DNA from: Romboutsia faecis
GTDB taxonomy: Bacteria > Bacillota > Clostridia > Peptostreptococcales > Peptostreptococcaceae
DNA: 64,000 nucleotides
Direction of reading: 5' to 3'
Assembly: GCF_014323405.1 (NCBI RefSeq)
Contig: NZ_JACRWE010000003.1
Coordinates: 1 to 64,000 of the forward strand
Under the pieces are notes generated by a model. That model was given only the letters and a program-made list of their open reading frames with translations, did not search any database and had not been told where the DNA came from. Positions 7,969-17,336 of this stretch are shown piece by piece; the first letter of the stretch is position 1; each line of letters starts with the position of its first letter. The position numbers were made by a program, and so were the translations under genes.

Positions 7969-9381
7969 ATGGGGAATAAGATGAAGAGAACACCTGTAAG
8001 AGAACAAGAAGCAAGTAAAAGATCTAGAAACTTTGATGAAGTATGTTTAGGATATGATATAGAGGAAGCAGTTTTAGAAGCTAATAGATGTTTAGGTTGT
8101 AAAAAACCACAATGTGTAGCAGGGTGCCCTGTAGGAGTAGATATACCTGGGTTTATAAATAAGATAAAAGAAAGAGATATACAAGGTGCTGCTGAGATAA
8201 TATCAGAAAATAGCTCTCTTCCAGCAGTATGTGGAAGAGTTTGTCCACAAGAAAATCAATGTGAAGGTAGATGTGTATTTGCTAGAAAGTCTGCATCTGT
8301 AGCAGTTGGTAAGTTAGAAAAGTTTGTAGCAGATTGGTCTAGAAAGAATAATATAGATTTAACTAAAACAAAACCTAAAAATAATAAAAAGGTTGCTGTA
8401 ATAGGTAGCGGTCCAGCTGGTCTTGCATGTGCAGGAGATTTAGCAAAGGATGGTTATGATGTAACTGTGTTTGAAGCTATGCATGAAGCTGGTGGGGTTT
8501 TAACATATGGGATACCAGAATTTAGATTGCCTAAAAAAGAAATTGTTCAAGCTGAGATAGAAAATATTAAAAAATTAGGCGTTAAGATAGAAACTAATGT
8601 AGTAGTGGGGAGAACTATAACTATAGATGAACTGATGGAAGATGAAAACTTTGAAGCTGTTTTTATAGGCTCAGGAGCTGGACTTCCAAAATTTATGGGA
8701 ATAAAAGGCGAAAATGCAAATGGAGTATTTTCAGCAAATGAATTTTTAACAAGAGTTAATTTAATGAAAGCCTATAAAGAAGATTATGCAACACCAATAA
8801 GAGTTGGAAAATCTGTTGCAGTAGTAGGTGGAGGAAATGTTGCAATGGACGCAGCAAGAACTGCCTTAAGACTTGGAGCTGATACTCATATTGTTTATAG
8901 AAGAAGTGAAGCTGAACTTCCTGCTAGAGTAGAAGAAATACATCATGCAAAAGAAGAAGGTATAATATTTGATACGCTTACAAATCCGACAGAAATTTTA
9001 GTTGATGAAAATGGAAATGTAAAAGGTATGAAGTGTGTTAAAATGGAGTTAGGAGAACCTGACGCTTCAGGAAGACGAAGACCAATAGTAGTTGAAGGTT
9101 CTGACTTTGTTATTGAAGTAGATACAGTAATTATGTCTCTTGGTACAAATCCAAATCCACTTATTACATCAACTACAAATGGATTAGATATAAATAAAAG
9201 AGAGTGTATAATAGCAGATGAAAATGGGCTTACTTCAAGAGAAGGTGTTTATGCAGGTGGGGATGCTGTAACAGGAGCAGCAACGGTTATATCTGCAATG
9301 GGAGCTGGTAAAAAAGCTGCCAAAGCGATAGATGAATATATTAAAGAAAAATCACAATCAACAGAAATTCAATATGCATAA
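7969..9381 (+). CDS. nfnB: NfnB, glutamate-synthase-like FAD/[4Fe-4S] subunit of the Nfn complex
   Basis: 470 residues of the GltD/NfnB family, often annotated as NADPH-dependent glutamate synthase. The N-terminal domain carries two Cys clusters for [4Fe-4S] centres (CLGCKKPQCVAGCPVGVD at about 41-58 and CGRVCPQENQCEGRC at about 90-104). An FAD Rossmann motif VIGSGPAGLACAGDL follows (about 146-160), then an NADPH motif VVGGGNVAMDAARTA. I start at ATG 7969, preceded by GGGGGT, rather than at the longer open frame inside nfnA. The gene immediately follows the nfnA stop, and this pairing is why I call Nfn rather than glutamate synthase: no large GltA subunit is nearby. Confidence 0.9.
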   Translation: MGNKMKRTPVREQEASKRSRNFDEVCLGYDIEEAVLEANRCLGCKKPQCVAGCPVGVDIPGFINKIKERDIQGAAEIISENSSLPAVCGRVCPQENQCEGRCVFARKSASVAVGKLEKFVADWSRKNNIDLTKTKPKNNKKVAVIGSGPAGLACAGDLAKDGYDVTVFEAMHEAGGVLTYGIPEFRLPKKEIVQAEIENIKKLGVKIETNVVVGRTITIDELMEDENFEAVFIGSGAGLPKFMGIKGENANGVFSANEFLTRVNLMKAYKEDYATPIRVGKSVAVVGGGNVAMDAARTALRLGADTHIVYRRSEAELPARVEEIHHAKEEGIIFDTLTNPTEILVDENGNVKGMKCVKMELGEPDASGRRRPIVVEGSDFVIEVDTVIMSLGTNPNPLITSTTNGLDINKRECIIADENGLTSREGVYAGGDAVTGAATVISAMGAGKKAAKAIDEYIKEKSQSTEIQYA

Positions 9382-9412
9382 AATAACTTAGTATAAAATA
9401 ATATATTTTTGT

Positions 9413-9450
9413 AAATGTGTAGCTGCATAAAATAGTAGCTACACATTTTT
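9413..9450 (+). terminator. intrinsic terminator after nfnAB
   Basis: AAATGTGTAGCT at 9413-9424 pairs perfectly with AGCTACACATTT (9437-9448), followed by T residues. Confidence 0.9.
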
Positions 9451-9540
9451 ATTATTAATTATTACAATAATGAAATGATATAAATTATAAAATATGATAT
9501 AATTCTTAAAAGAGTTAAATAGACATATGGAGGATTATCA

Positions 9541-9843
9541 ATGAAATCAAGTTTTGAAGGTGGTCTCTTAGGACTAATAGGAGTAAATATACTAGCTTGG
9601 GTAGTTACAGTTTTTACTTTGGGAATAGGAACACCATGGGCAATGTGTATAAAATATAGATGGGAAGTTAAAAATACAGTTATAGAAGGTAGACAACTAG
9701 AATTCATAGGAAGTGGGTCTAGCTTATTTTTACATTATATAAAGTGGTGGTTATTGACTATAATAACTTTTGGAATATATGGATTCTGGCTATATATAAA
9801 ATTATTACAATGGAAAACAGAAAATACAATATTTGTAGACTAA
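9541..9843 (+). CDS. DUF898 (YjgN-like) membrane protein
   Basis: 100 residues with two membrane hairpins of similar sequence (about 10-35 and 62-85), each containing a T(F)LGIGTPW/TFGIYGFW motif, followed by KYRWEVKNTVIEG- and KLLQWKTENTIF-type segments. This internal repeat is typical of DUF898. Its biochemical role is unknown. GGAGG is 8 bases before the ATG. It is monocistronic, with terminators on both sides. Confidence 0.8.
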   Translation: MKSSFEGGLLGLIGVNILAWVVTVFTLGIGTPWAMCIKYRWEVKNTVIEGRQLEFIGSGSSLFLHYIKWWLLTIITFGIYGFWLYIKLLQWKTENTIFVD

Positions 9844-9844
9844 T

Positions 9845-9890
9845 AAAAAAGTGTAGTAGCTTAAGTTAATAAGCTTCTGCACTTTTTATT
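9845..9890 (+). terminator. intrinsic terminator after the DUF898 gene
   Basis: AAAAAGTGTAGTAGCTT pairs with AAGCTTCTGCACTTTTT with two mismatches, just past the stop at 9843. Confidence 0.85.
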
Positions 9891-9984
9891 ATAAATAAGA
9901 CAAATAAAGGTAAACAGAAATTTAATCTGATATAATTATAGTGAATAAATTTATAAACTATAAAGTTATATTAGGAGGAATTAG

Positions 9985-11391
9985 ATGAGGGATAATGAAG
10001 TATTAGGTACCGAGCCCATTAGTAAGTTGTTGCTTAAGTATTCTGTTCCAGCTATTATAGGGATGATGGTAAATGGGTTATATAATATAGTAGATAGAAT
10101 TTTTATTGGAAATATACCTAATGTTGGATCATTAGCGATAACTGGATTAGGTATTACAATGCCTATAATGACTATAATATTAGCTTTTGGTATGCTTATT
10201 GGTATTGGAACAGCAACAAACATGTCAATAAGATTAGGTCAAGGAAAGGTTGAAGAAGCTAAAGATTTAGTACAAAATGCTATTACACTAGCATTATTAA
10301 TAGGAGCAATAATAACATTTTTAGGAATAATATTTTCAGATAAAATTTTAATGTCTTTTGGAGCAAGCGAAAGTACCCTACCATATGCAAAAACATATAT
10401 CAATATTATTTTAATAGGTTCAATACCTAATTTATTTGCATTTTCTTTGAATCATATCATTAGGGCTGATGGAAGTCCAAAAATATCGGCATCAATAATG
10501 GTTGCAGGTTGCCTTTTAAATATAGTTTTAGATTGGATATTTATATTCAAATTTAACTTAGGAATTAAAGGAGCAGCAATTGCAACTATAACATCTCAAA
10601 GTGTAACTGCAATATTAGGGATATATTATTATATATCAGGAAAATCAAATCTAAAAATTAAAAATATCAAATTAAAATTAAACAAACATTTAATTAAGAT
10701 AATCTTTGCAATTGGAGTATCTCCATTTTTTATGCAAATTGCAGCAAGTATGGTTCAAGTTGTTTGTAACAACTCTTTAAGAAAATATGGAGGAGACTTA
10801 GCAATAGGAGCTATGACAACTGTTGGATCTATATCTATGATATTTTTAATGCCTATATTTGGTATGAATCAAGGTTCACAACCTATAATAGGATTTAATT
10901 ACGGAGCAAAACAATTTAATAGAGCTAAAAATGCATATATACTATCTTGTAGTGCGGCAACATTATTATTATTAATTGGGACCATAGTAGTTCAAGTATT
11001 TCCACATATTATGATAGGTTTATTTAATAAAGATCCTAAGCTTATGGAAATATCTACAAAAGGTATTAGAGTTTATTTATTGATGATGCCAATAGTAGGA
11101 ATATCAATAACAGGGACCAACTATATCCAATCTATTGGAAAAGCAAAAGTTGCAATGATTTTAAGCCTTTTAAGACAAGTAATAATATTAGTTCCAGCAT
11201 TAATTATTTTACCAAGATTTTTTGGTTTAAATGGTGTTTGGATGGCTCAACCTGTAGCTGACTTTGTATCTACATCAATAATCTCAGTGATTATTATTAA
11301 AGAATTAAGAAGCTATAAAGTGAAAAATGAAAAATTAAATGAAGATTTAAAAATGAAAATAGAAATAGCAATTGAAGAAGATTCAAAATAA
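9985..11391 (+). CDS. MATE-family multidrug/Na+ antiporter (MepA-like)
   Basis: 468 residues and about twelve membrane helices in two homologous six-helix halves. The N-terminal segment EPISKLLLKYSVPAIIGMMVNGLYNIVDRIFIGN is the standard MATE opening, mirrored in the second half by FMQIAASMVQVVCNNSL and GMNQGSQPIIGFNYGAK. It exports cationic drugs or metabolites in exchange for Na+ or H+. AGGAGG precedes the ATG. A second MATE gene of identical length (468 aa) lies at 14372, but the two are diverged, so this is not a recent duplication. Confidence 0.92.
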   Translation: MRDNEVLGTEPISKLLLKYSVPAIIGMMVNGLYNIVDRIFIGNIPNVGSLAITGLGITMPIMTIILAFGMLIGIGTATNMSIRLGQGKVEEAKDLVQNAITLALLIGAIITFLGIIFSDKILMSFGASESTLPYAKTYINIILIGSIPNLFAFSLNHIIRADGSPKISASIMVAGCLLNIVLDWIFIFKFNLGIKGAAIATITSQSVTAILGIYYYISGKSNLKIKNIKLKLNKHLIKIIFAIGVSPFFMQIAASMVQVVCNNSLRKYGGDLAIGAMTTVGSISMIFLMPIFGMNQGSQPIIGFNYGAKQFNRAKNAYILSCSAATLLLLIGTIVVQVFPHIMIGLFNKDPKLMEISTKGIRVYLLMMPIVGISITGTNYIQSIGKAKVAMILSLLRQVIILVPALIILPRFFGLNGVWMAQPVADFVSTSIISVIIIKELRSYKVKNEKLNEDLKMKIEIAIEEDSK

Positions 11392-11502
11392 ATCTATAAC
11401 GATTGAAATAGATACTAATCTACTATATTACTTATTTTGCGTAGAATATAATAGTTAACCTTTACAAATAATAATTAAATAAAAAATTTATTGAGGTGAA
11501 CT

Positions 11503-12153
11503 ATGAAAAAGAAATTACTGTATATAAGTGTAAACTCAAAGCCTGAAGATTTATCTTCAAGTAAAACTGTAGCAAGAGCATTTATAAATAAGTTTTTAGA
11601 AAAATATAATGATTTTCATGTAGAAGAAGTTGATTTATATAAAGATCATATTCCAAGATTAGAGTATCAATATTTTGAAAGTAGAAATGCAATAATTAAG
11701 GAAGAAGATGCTGAGAAATTAGATCAAAAAGATCAAAAAGAAATAAAGAGAATAAGAGAATTATGTGATCAATTTGTAGATGCACAAGTATATGTAATTG
11801 CATCCCCAATGTGGAGTTTATCTTTTCCTGCACCATTAAAAGAATATATAGATTGTATAGTGCAAGTAGGTAAAACTATTGAGTTTGTAAATAATAAACC
11901 AAAAGGTCTTTTAGATAACCAAGGAAGAGTATTAGTATACATTGAATCTTCAGGTGGAAAAATACCATGGATATTAGATCCTGTTATGGATAAAGGAGAA
12001 AATTATGTTGCAAGCGTAATGAAAACCCTTGGTATTAAAAAAGTAGAAGAGCTTATGGTAAGTGGAACAGGTACTACTGAAGAAGAAAGACAAGAAGCTA
12101 TATCAAATGCAATTGAAAAAATAGATGAAATAATAAATTCAATTACTTTATAA
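11503..12153 (+). CDS. FMN-dependent NAD(P)H azoreductase-like flavoprotein (AzoR family)
   Basis: 216 residues with a flavodoxin-2 fold. The FMN phosphate loop is near the N-terminus (VNSKPEDLSSSKTVARAF, residues about 10-27), and the diagnostic ASPMWSLSFPAPLKEYIDCI (about 100-119) is the AzoR 'PMxNFxxPxxLKxxxD' motif. It would reduce quinones, azo or nitro compounds using NAD(P)H in the cytoplasm. GAGGTG precedes the ATG. It lies 111 bases after the MATE gene with no clear terminator between them, so co-transcription is possible. A strong terminator follows. Confidence 0.88.
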   Translation: MKKKLLYISVNSKPEDLSSSKTVARAFINKFLEKYNDFHVEEVDLYKDHIPRLEYQYFESRNAIIKEEDAEKLDQKDQKEIKRIRELCDQFVDAQVYVIASPMWSLSFPAPLKEYIDCIVQVGKTIEFVNNKPKGLLDNQGRVLVYIESSGGKIPWILDPVMDKGENYVASVMKTLGIKKVEELMVSGTGTTEEERQEAISNAIEKIDEIINSITL

Positions 12154-12216
12154 TAATGGCTTATAATATAGTTAATTTTTTATTTAGATATTGATTTAAT
12201 AAATTTAACTTTTAAT

Positions 12217-12256
12217 AAAAAAGAAACACATTAATATTAAGTGTGTTTCTTTTTTA
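12217..12256 (+). terminator. intrinsic terminator after the azoreductase gene
   Basis: AAAAAAGAAACACA pairs perfectly with TGTGTTTCTTTTTT around a roughly 12-base loop. Confidence 0.92.
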
Positions 12257-12468
12257 TTACTCAGTTTTTTATTCATTTTAACGTATATTTTAAATGTAAA
12301 AAATTATGAAATTATGAAAAAATTAAATATAAATATAAGATTATTTTCTTTATAAAAGATGCAAATTGACTAATACTATATAAAGAGGAAGAAAAAGATT
12401 TGATGAAAAATACGACTAATACTATGACATATTAACTAAGTAACATCAAAGGAAGGGGAGTCGAGGTT
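12257..12468. other. promoter region of the deacetylase gene with a 12-base direct repeat
   Basis: The gap between the azoreductase and deacetylase genes is 315 bases; the first part is the terminator. The rest is AT-rich and holds GACTAATACTAT twice, at 12368-12379 and 12414-12425, 46 bases apart, both upstream of the deacetylase gene. They may be binding sites. No open frame is seen. Confidence 0.4.
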
Positions 12469-13266
12469 ATGAGCAAAAATATAAGTAAAAAAATTAGTAT
12501 CTTTATAGTAATTTGTTTATTATTAATTGGAGTAAGTACAAAATTTGGATTTACTTATGCGAATGATTATGAATTAATAAAAAATGAAGATATTTATTTA
12601 AATACAATTACAGATACAATGTATAATTTATCAACTGAAATAAGTAAAGGACCATCTAAAAGTACAGGAAAAAAAGCATATATAACAATAGATGATGGAC
12701 CATCTAAATATACTGACGATATTATTAATACTCTAAATAAGCATAATGCAAAAGCTACTTTTTTTATGATAGATAGAAATATGAAGCTATATCCTAATCA
12801 AGTAAAAAATATTATTGAAAATGGAAATACACCAGGATTTCATAGTGTATCACATGATATTCATAAGTTATATAAAACTAACAAATCTGCTAAAGAAGAA
12901 TTTGATATAAATAGACAGACATTATTAGAGGTAGCAGGTATAGAATCAAGTGTAGTGAGGTTACCTTACGGAAGTAAACCATATACACCACATAAATGTT
13001 ATGAAGAATTAGTTGAAGCAGGATATAAGATGTGGGACTGGGATATTGATACAGAAGATTGGAAGGTTAGTTCAGATCAGGCTCTAGAAAATGTGAAGTT
13101 ATATTCTAAAGGTAAGGATAATATTGTTGCGTTAATGCATGAGAAAAAGCAAACGGCAAAATCTTTAGATAGAATTTTAAGATATTTATCTGAAGAAGGT
13201 TATGAGTTTGTACCTATAGATGAAAGTGAAACGCCACAAAACTTTTGGTTAAAGAATTTTAAATAG
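12469..13266 (+). CDS. polysaccharide deacetylase (NodB/CE4 family), secreted or membrane-anchored
   Basis: 265 residues with an N-terminal hydrophobic segment (about 8-30). The NodB motifs occur in order: motif 1 TIDDGPS (metal and catalytic Asp), motif 2 HSVSHD (His-x4-His zinc ligands), motif 3 RLPYGS, motif 4 DWDIDTEDW and motif 5 LMHEK. It probably removes acetyl groups from peptidoglycan N-acetylmuramic acid or N-acetylglucosamine outside the membrane, which affects lysozyme resistance or spore cortex. GGAAGGGGAG precedes the ATG. The foldase gene follows after 28 bases, so the two are probably co-transcribed. Confidence 0.9.
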   Translation: MSKNISKKISIFIVICLLLIGVSTKFGFTYANDYELIKNEDIYLNTITDTMYNLSTEISKGPSKSTGKKAYITIDDGPSKYTDDIINTLNKHNAKATFFMIDRNMKLYPNQVKNIIENGNTPGFHSVSHDIHKLYKTNKSAKEEFDINRQTLLEVAGIESSVVRLPYGSKPYTPHKCYEELVEAGYKMWDWDIDTEDWKVSSDQALENVKLYSKGKDNIVALMHEKKQTAKSLDRILRYLSEEGYEFVPIDESETPQNFWLKNFK

Positions 13267-13294
13267 TAAAATATAATAAATGAGGTGAAAATAT

Positions 13295-14254
13295 TTGAAG
13301 AAAATACTATATTTCACTTTAATAAGTATTATAAGTTTGTGTTTTAATGGTTGTAGTAAAAGTTATATTGCTACTGTAAATGGAGTAGAGATTACAAAAG
13401 ATCAATATGAAAATGCAATGAAAATAATAGAAGCTACAGGGAATTATGTAGATAATGGATATATTAACAATTCAAAAGAAAATATAGAAAAAAATTATAA
13501 AATAGATTTAAAAAAAATTATTATTTCATTATTAGTAGAAAATGAAGTTGTGTATCAACAAGGTAAGCTATTAGACTTAGAACCAACTAAAAAAGAAATT
13601 GATATAAAATATGAACAGTTAATAAAATCTATGAATGCTAACAAAAAATATAAGAGTCAAATAGAAAGTGTAAATATAGATAAAAAATATTTACTAGAAT
13701 TAATAAAGAAAGATATAACTATAGAAAATTATAAAAAAGCTTTTCAAGATAATATACAAATAAGTGAATATGAAATGCTAGAATATTATAATAGCAATAA
13801 AGAAAAATTTAAAGTAAATGAAGTAAGAGCATCTCATATACTAATTTCAACATTAGATAAAAATAATAATGAAGTTAGTAAAGAAGAAAAATATATGCTA
13901 AAAGAAAGAGCTAATAAGATAAAAGAGGAAATAAAAAATGGAGAAAGCTTTGAGGCCTTAGCTAAGAAGTATTCAGATGATAGAAAAAGTGGAAAAAATG
14001 GAGGAGATTTAGGATATTTTACAAAAAATGAAAAAAATATTGAATTTACAAGTAAGGTATTTAAGTTAGAAGAAAAAGAGGTGTCAGATGTTTTTGAAAC
14101 ATCCTATGGATATCATATAGTTAAATTAACAGAAAAAAGGAATTACGTAAAAGAATATAGCCTATGTAAAGATGAAGTAAAACAAAATATTTTAAATGAA
14201 AAATATATTGAGCATGTAGAACAATTGAGTAAAGAAGCAAAAATAAAATCATAA
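13295..14254 (+). CDS. PrsA-like foldase lipoprotein (parvulin peptidyl-prolyl isomerase)
   Basis: 319 residues starting at a TTG behind GAGGTG. A hydrophobic leader ends at CFNGC, where Cys about 20 is a probable lipidation site, although the lipobox is imperfect (F-N-G before Cys). The SurA/trigger-factor-like helical N-domain spans about 25-170, and the parvulin domain is at about 175-275 with RASHILIST, SFEALAKKYSDD, GGDLGYF and YGYHIVKLTEK. It would assist folding of secreted proteins at the outer face of the membrane. It sits 28 bases after the deacetylase, whose folding it might serve. Confidence 0.9.
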   Translation: MKKILYFTLISIISLCFNGCSKSYIATVNGVEITKDQYENAMKIIEATGNYVDNGYINNSKENIEKNYKIDLKKIIISLLVENEVVYQQGKLLDLEPTKKEIDIKYEQLIKSMNANKKYKSQIESVNIDKKYLLELIKKDITIENYKKAFQDNIQISEYEMLEYYNSNKEKFKVNEVRASHILISTLDKNNNEVSKEEKYMLKERANKIKEEIKNGESFEALAKKYSDDRKSGKNGGDLGYFTKNEKNIEFTSKVFKLEEKEVSDVFETSYGYHIVKLTEKRNYVKEYSLCKDEVKQNILNEKYIEHVEQLSKEAKIKS

Positions 14255-14265
14255 AAAACTAAATG

Positions 14266-14313
14266 AGAATGGATGTTTCAAAGTATAAAAATGTTTTGAA
14301 ACATCCATTTTTA
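14266..14313 (+). terminator. intrinsic terminator after the foldase gene
   Basis: AATGGATGTTTCAAA pairs with TTTGAAACATCCATT, followed by T residues; 12 bases past the stop. Confidence 0.92.
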
Positions 14314-14371
14314 TTGAGAAAAAGTGATATAATTAATTGGATAAGGATATTTTAACAAATTAGGAGGAAAA

Positions 14372-15778
14372 ATGAAGGATAGGTTAGATTTAACGAATGG
14401 GAGTATAAGTGATAAATTAATAAAGTTAGCACTACCTATTATGGGAACATCACTTATACAGATGGCATATAATCTTACTGATATGATGTGGGTAGGTAGA
14501 GTAGGTAGTAATGCAGTAGCAGCAGTAGGAACAGCAGGATTTTATCCATGGTTAGCTATGGCATTTATTATGATATCAAGAGTAGGAGGGGAAGTTAAAG
14601 TAGCACAGAGTATAGGCGAAAATAATATAAAACATACTAAATCATATATTAAAGCTGCTATAGAAATAAATATTATTTTATCAGTTATATATTCGGCTAT
14701 ATTAATTATATTTAATAAAAATTTGATTGGACTTTTTAAATTAGGGGATTTAGAAGTCATTTCTATGTCTAGACAATATTTAATAATTATAGCTTGCGGA
14801 ATGATATTTTACTTTATAAATCCTGTATTTACAGCAATATTTAATGGACTTGGAAATAGTAAAACTCCTTTTAGGATTAATACAATAGGGCTTATAGCTA
14901 ATATTATATTAGATCCAATCTTAATTTTTGGGTGGATGGGACTTCCTAAGCTTGGTGTAGTTGGCGCGGCAATAGCAACTATTACAGCTCAAATAATTGT
15001 TACAATATGTTTTGTATTTAAAATTGTTAAAAATAAGGATGAATTTTTTAAGATAAAATTCTTTACAAAAATAGAAATATATTATTATAAGGTATTGTAT
15101 AAATTAGGATTACCGGTTGCTATACAAAATGGTATGTTCACATTGTTTTCTATGGCTATAGGAGTGATAGTTGCATCGTGGGGGCCAGTAGCTATAGCAG
15201 TACAAAAAGTAGGGTCTCAAATTGAATCTATTTCTTGGATGACTGCTGATGGATTAGCAGTAGCTTTAGGTAGCTTTGTAGGGCAAAACTATGGAGCTAA
15301 AAATTATGATAGGATAAATAAAAGTTGTAAAATTGGAATCCTAACGGCTATAGGATTGGGTATAATTACAACATTAATTTTAGTATTTTGGGGAGAGGAT
15401 ATATTTACTTTATTTATATCGGAAAAAGATGCTGTAACTAAAGGTGGGATGTATTTAAAAATATTAGGATATTCTCAATTATTTATGTGCTTTGAAATAA
15501 TAATAAGTGGTGCATTTAAAGGTCTTGGAAGAACATATATATCATCTATTATTGTTACCATTTTAACTGGAGCGAGAATACCAATGGCATACTTATTATC
15601 AAAGCCTGAAATTTTAGGTTTAAATGGTATATGGTGGAGTATTAGTTTAAGTAGTATATTCAAAGGGATATTACTATTAGCTATATTTATAGTTTTAATA
15701 AGAAATAATAAATTATATTCACAACATGAATCAATTAGAAATTTCAAAGAAGAAATAGCATCTTCTTCTCAAGATTAA
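14372..15778 (+). CDS. MATE-family efflux transporter (second, diverged copy)
   Basis: 468 residues and about twelve membrane segments. The MATE opening is NGSISDKLIKLALPIMGTSLIQMAYNLTDMMWVGR, and the second half has QNGMFTLFSMAIGVIVASWGP and GSFVGQNYGAKNYDRI. It belongs to the NorM/DinF-like Firmicute branch and differs clearly from the copy at 9985. AGGAGG precedes the ATG. It has its own transcription unit. Substrates are unknown. Confidence 0.92.
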   Translation: MKDRLDLTNGSISDKLIKLALPIMGTSLIQMAYNLTDMMWVGRVGSNAVAAVGTAGFYPWLAMAFIMISRVGGEVKVAQSIGENNIKHTKSYIKAAIEINIILSVIYSAILIIFNKNLIGLFKLGDLEVISMSRQYLIIIACGMIFYFINPVFTAIFNGLGNSKTPFRINTIGLIANIILDPILIFGWMGLPKLGVVGAAIATITAQIIVTICFVFKIVKNKDEFFKIKFFTKIEIYYYKVLYKLGLPVAIQNGMFTLFSMAIGVIVASWGPVAIAVQKVGSQIESISWMTADGLAVALGSFVGQNYGAKNYDRINKSCKIGILTAIGLGIITTLILVFWGEDIFTLFISEKDAVTKGGMYLKILGYSQLFMCFEIIISGAFKGLGRTYISSIIVTILTGARIPMAYLLSKPEILGLNGIWWSISLSSIFKGILLLAIFIVLIRNNKLYSQHESIRNFKEEIASSSQD

Positions 15779-15954
15779 AATATAGTTTAAATGTTATAAA
15801 AAATTATATCTTATATTAAACTTATCTGTTGAAAGAATTTTAAAATAGTTCTAGAATTATTACTAATATGTATATGAAAAACTGTATGTGTGAATAATTA
15901 ATAAACAAATTATTAATATATAACTTAAATTAATGCAGTAAGCGGAGGTATATA

Positions 15955-16530
15955 ATGGGAAGATATCCAAATAGAGACGAATCATTAGAGTTACTTAATG
16001 AGTATAACAAAGAAGATCATTTAATAAAGCATGCACTTAGTGTAGAAGGGGTTATGAAGTACTTTGCTAGACTTTATAATGAAGATGAAGAAAAATGGGG
16101 AGTAGCTGGATTACTACATGATTTAGATTATGGGATGTATCCAGATCAACATTGCAGTAAAGTTATAGAGATAATGGAAGAAAAAGGGCTAGATAAAGAT
16201 TTAATTAGAGCAGTTGTAAGTCATGGGTACGGACTTGTATGTGATGTAAAACCTGAAAGCAATATGGAAAAAGTACTATATACAATAGATGAGTTAACAG
16301 GACTTATAAGTGCAACAGCTATAATGAGACCATCAAAAAGTGTATTAGATTTAGAGTTAAAATCTGTTAAGAAGAAATTTAAATCTAAGGGATTTGCTGA
16401 AGGTGTAAATAGAGAAGTGATAAAAAATGGAGCAGAAATGCTAGGTATGACTTTAGACGATGTTATTAATAACACTATCCTTGGAATGCGCGAAGTTGCA
16501 GATAATATAGGATTAAAAGGAGAGTTATAA
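15955..16530 (+). CDS. HD-domain hydrolase
   Basis: 191 residues. The HD metal-binding pattern appears as His about 26 (LIKHALSVEGVM), His-Asp in AGLLHDLDYGMYPDQH (about 52-67), a further His (VVSHGYG, about 90) and Asp in YTIDELTGLI (about 109). This arrangement fits the HDIG/YfbR-like metal-dependent phosphohydrolases that act on nucleotides or other small phosphoesters. The exact substrate is not apparent. GGAGG precedes the ATG. Single-gene unit sharing a bidirectional terminator with the NUDIX gene. Confidence 0.85.
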   Translation: MGRYPNRDESLELLNEYNKEDHLIKHALSVEGVMKYFARLYNEDEEKWGVAGLLHDLDYGMYPDQHCSKVIEIMEEKGLDKDLIRAVVSHGYGLVCDVKPESNMEKVLYTIDELTGLISATAIMRPSKSVLDLELKSVKKKFKSKGFAEGVNREVIKNGAEMLGMTLDDVINNTILGMREVADNIGLKGEL

Positions 16531-16533
16531 AAT

Positions 16534-16577
16534 AAAAAGTGGCTACTTTAAATTTAATTTTTAAATAGCCACTTTTT
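16534..16577. terminator. bidirectional intrinsic terminator
   Basis: AAAAAGTGGCTA at 16534-16545 pairs perfectly with TAGCCACTTTTT (16566-16577), between the convergent HD and NUDIX genes. Confidence 0.92.
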
Positions 16578-16616
16578 ATTTTATAAATTATTGAAAGTTT
16601 TAATATATGTAAAAAT

Positions 16617-17174
16617 TTAATAAGACTTTATTTTTTCATTAAATTTCTTGTATACCTCTATCATATAAGGCTCTGAAGAGTAATAATCTACCTTATTAAT
16701 TGGAATCCATTTTACACCTCTTGTTTCATCTTCATTAATGATGAGTTCTTCACTTTCATCAGCTTCTAGTAGATATGCAACTGAAAGATGTAAATGAGAG
16801 GAAACATACTCTCCATTTTTTATATGTCCATCCACAGTAAGTACATCTAAAGAGAATATATTTTCACTAATAGGTTTTACATTTTTTAATCCTGTTTCTT
16901 CTGTAGCTTCTTTAATTGCAACCTTAAGTAAATTGCTATCTCCATCAGCATGTCCACCAGTCCAAGACCATGAATTATAGATTTTATGGAATATCATAAG
17001 TGTCTTATCCCTATTTTTATTTACAATATATCCAGAACTTGTTATATGTGCTAATGTATTTTCTCTAGTGAAAACATCAGAAAAATTATTAATACAGTTA
17101 AGTATTAAATCTTTGTCTTTTTGTTCTTGCTCATTATATGGAATATAGGATTTTATTTCTTTTATGTAACTCAT
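16617..17174 (-). CDS. NUDIX hydrolase
   Basis: 185 residues from the ATG at 17174, which has AAGGA 6 bases upstream; an in-frame upstream extension to 17231 lacks a ribosome site. The Nudix box reads GGHADGDSNLLKVAIKEATEETGL (about residues 83-106). The catalytic EATEETG core is intact, while the first Glu of the consensus is Ser, as in some subfamilies, and R of 'RE' is K. It probably hydrolyses a nucleoside diphosphate derivative or another oxidised or alarm nucleotide. Minus strand, convergent with the HD hydrolase; together they look like unlinked nucleotide clean-up enzymes. Confidence 0.88.
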   Translation of the reverse strand: MSYIKEIKSYIPYNEQEQKDKDLILNCINNFSDVFTRENTLAHITSSGYIVNKNRDKTLMIFHKIYNSWSWTGGHADGDSNLLKVAIKEATEETGLKNVKPISENIFSLDVLTVDGHIKNGEYVSSHLHLSVAYLLEADESEELIINEDETRGVKWIPINKVDYYSSEPYMIEVYKKFNEKIKSY

Positions 17175-17336
17175 AGTTCTTCCTTTCTTTGTAGTATGTA
17201 TAATATTAAATATTATACTTAATATTATCATACTTTATAAATTTAAAGATAAATTTTAAGAATAGAATAAATATTAATATATAAATAATACTATAATTAA
17301 AGCATAGAGTTTATAGTTTAAAAAGGAGAATTGAAG

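Noticed and set aside
7969..9381. Glutamate synthase small subunit
   Set aside because: No GltA-type large subunit nearby, and the gene is fused in an operon with an FAD/[2Fe-2S] subunit typical of Nfn; named NfnB instead.
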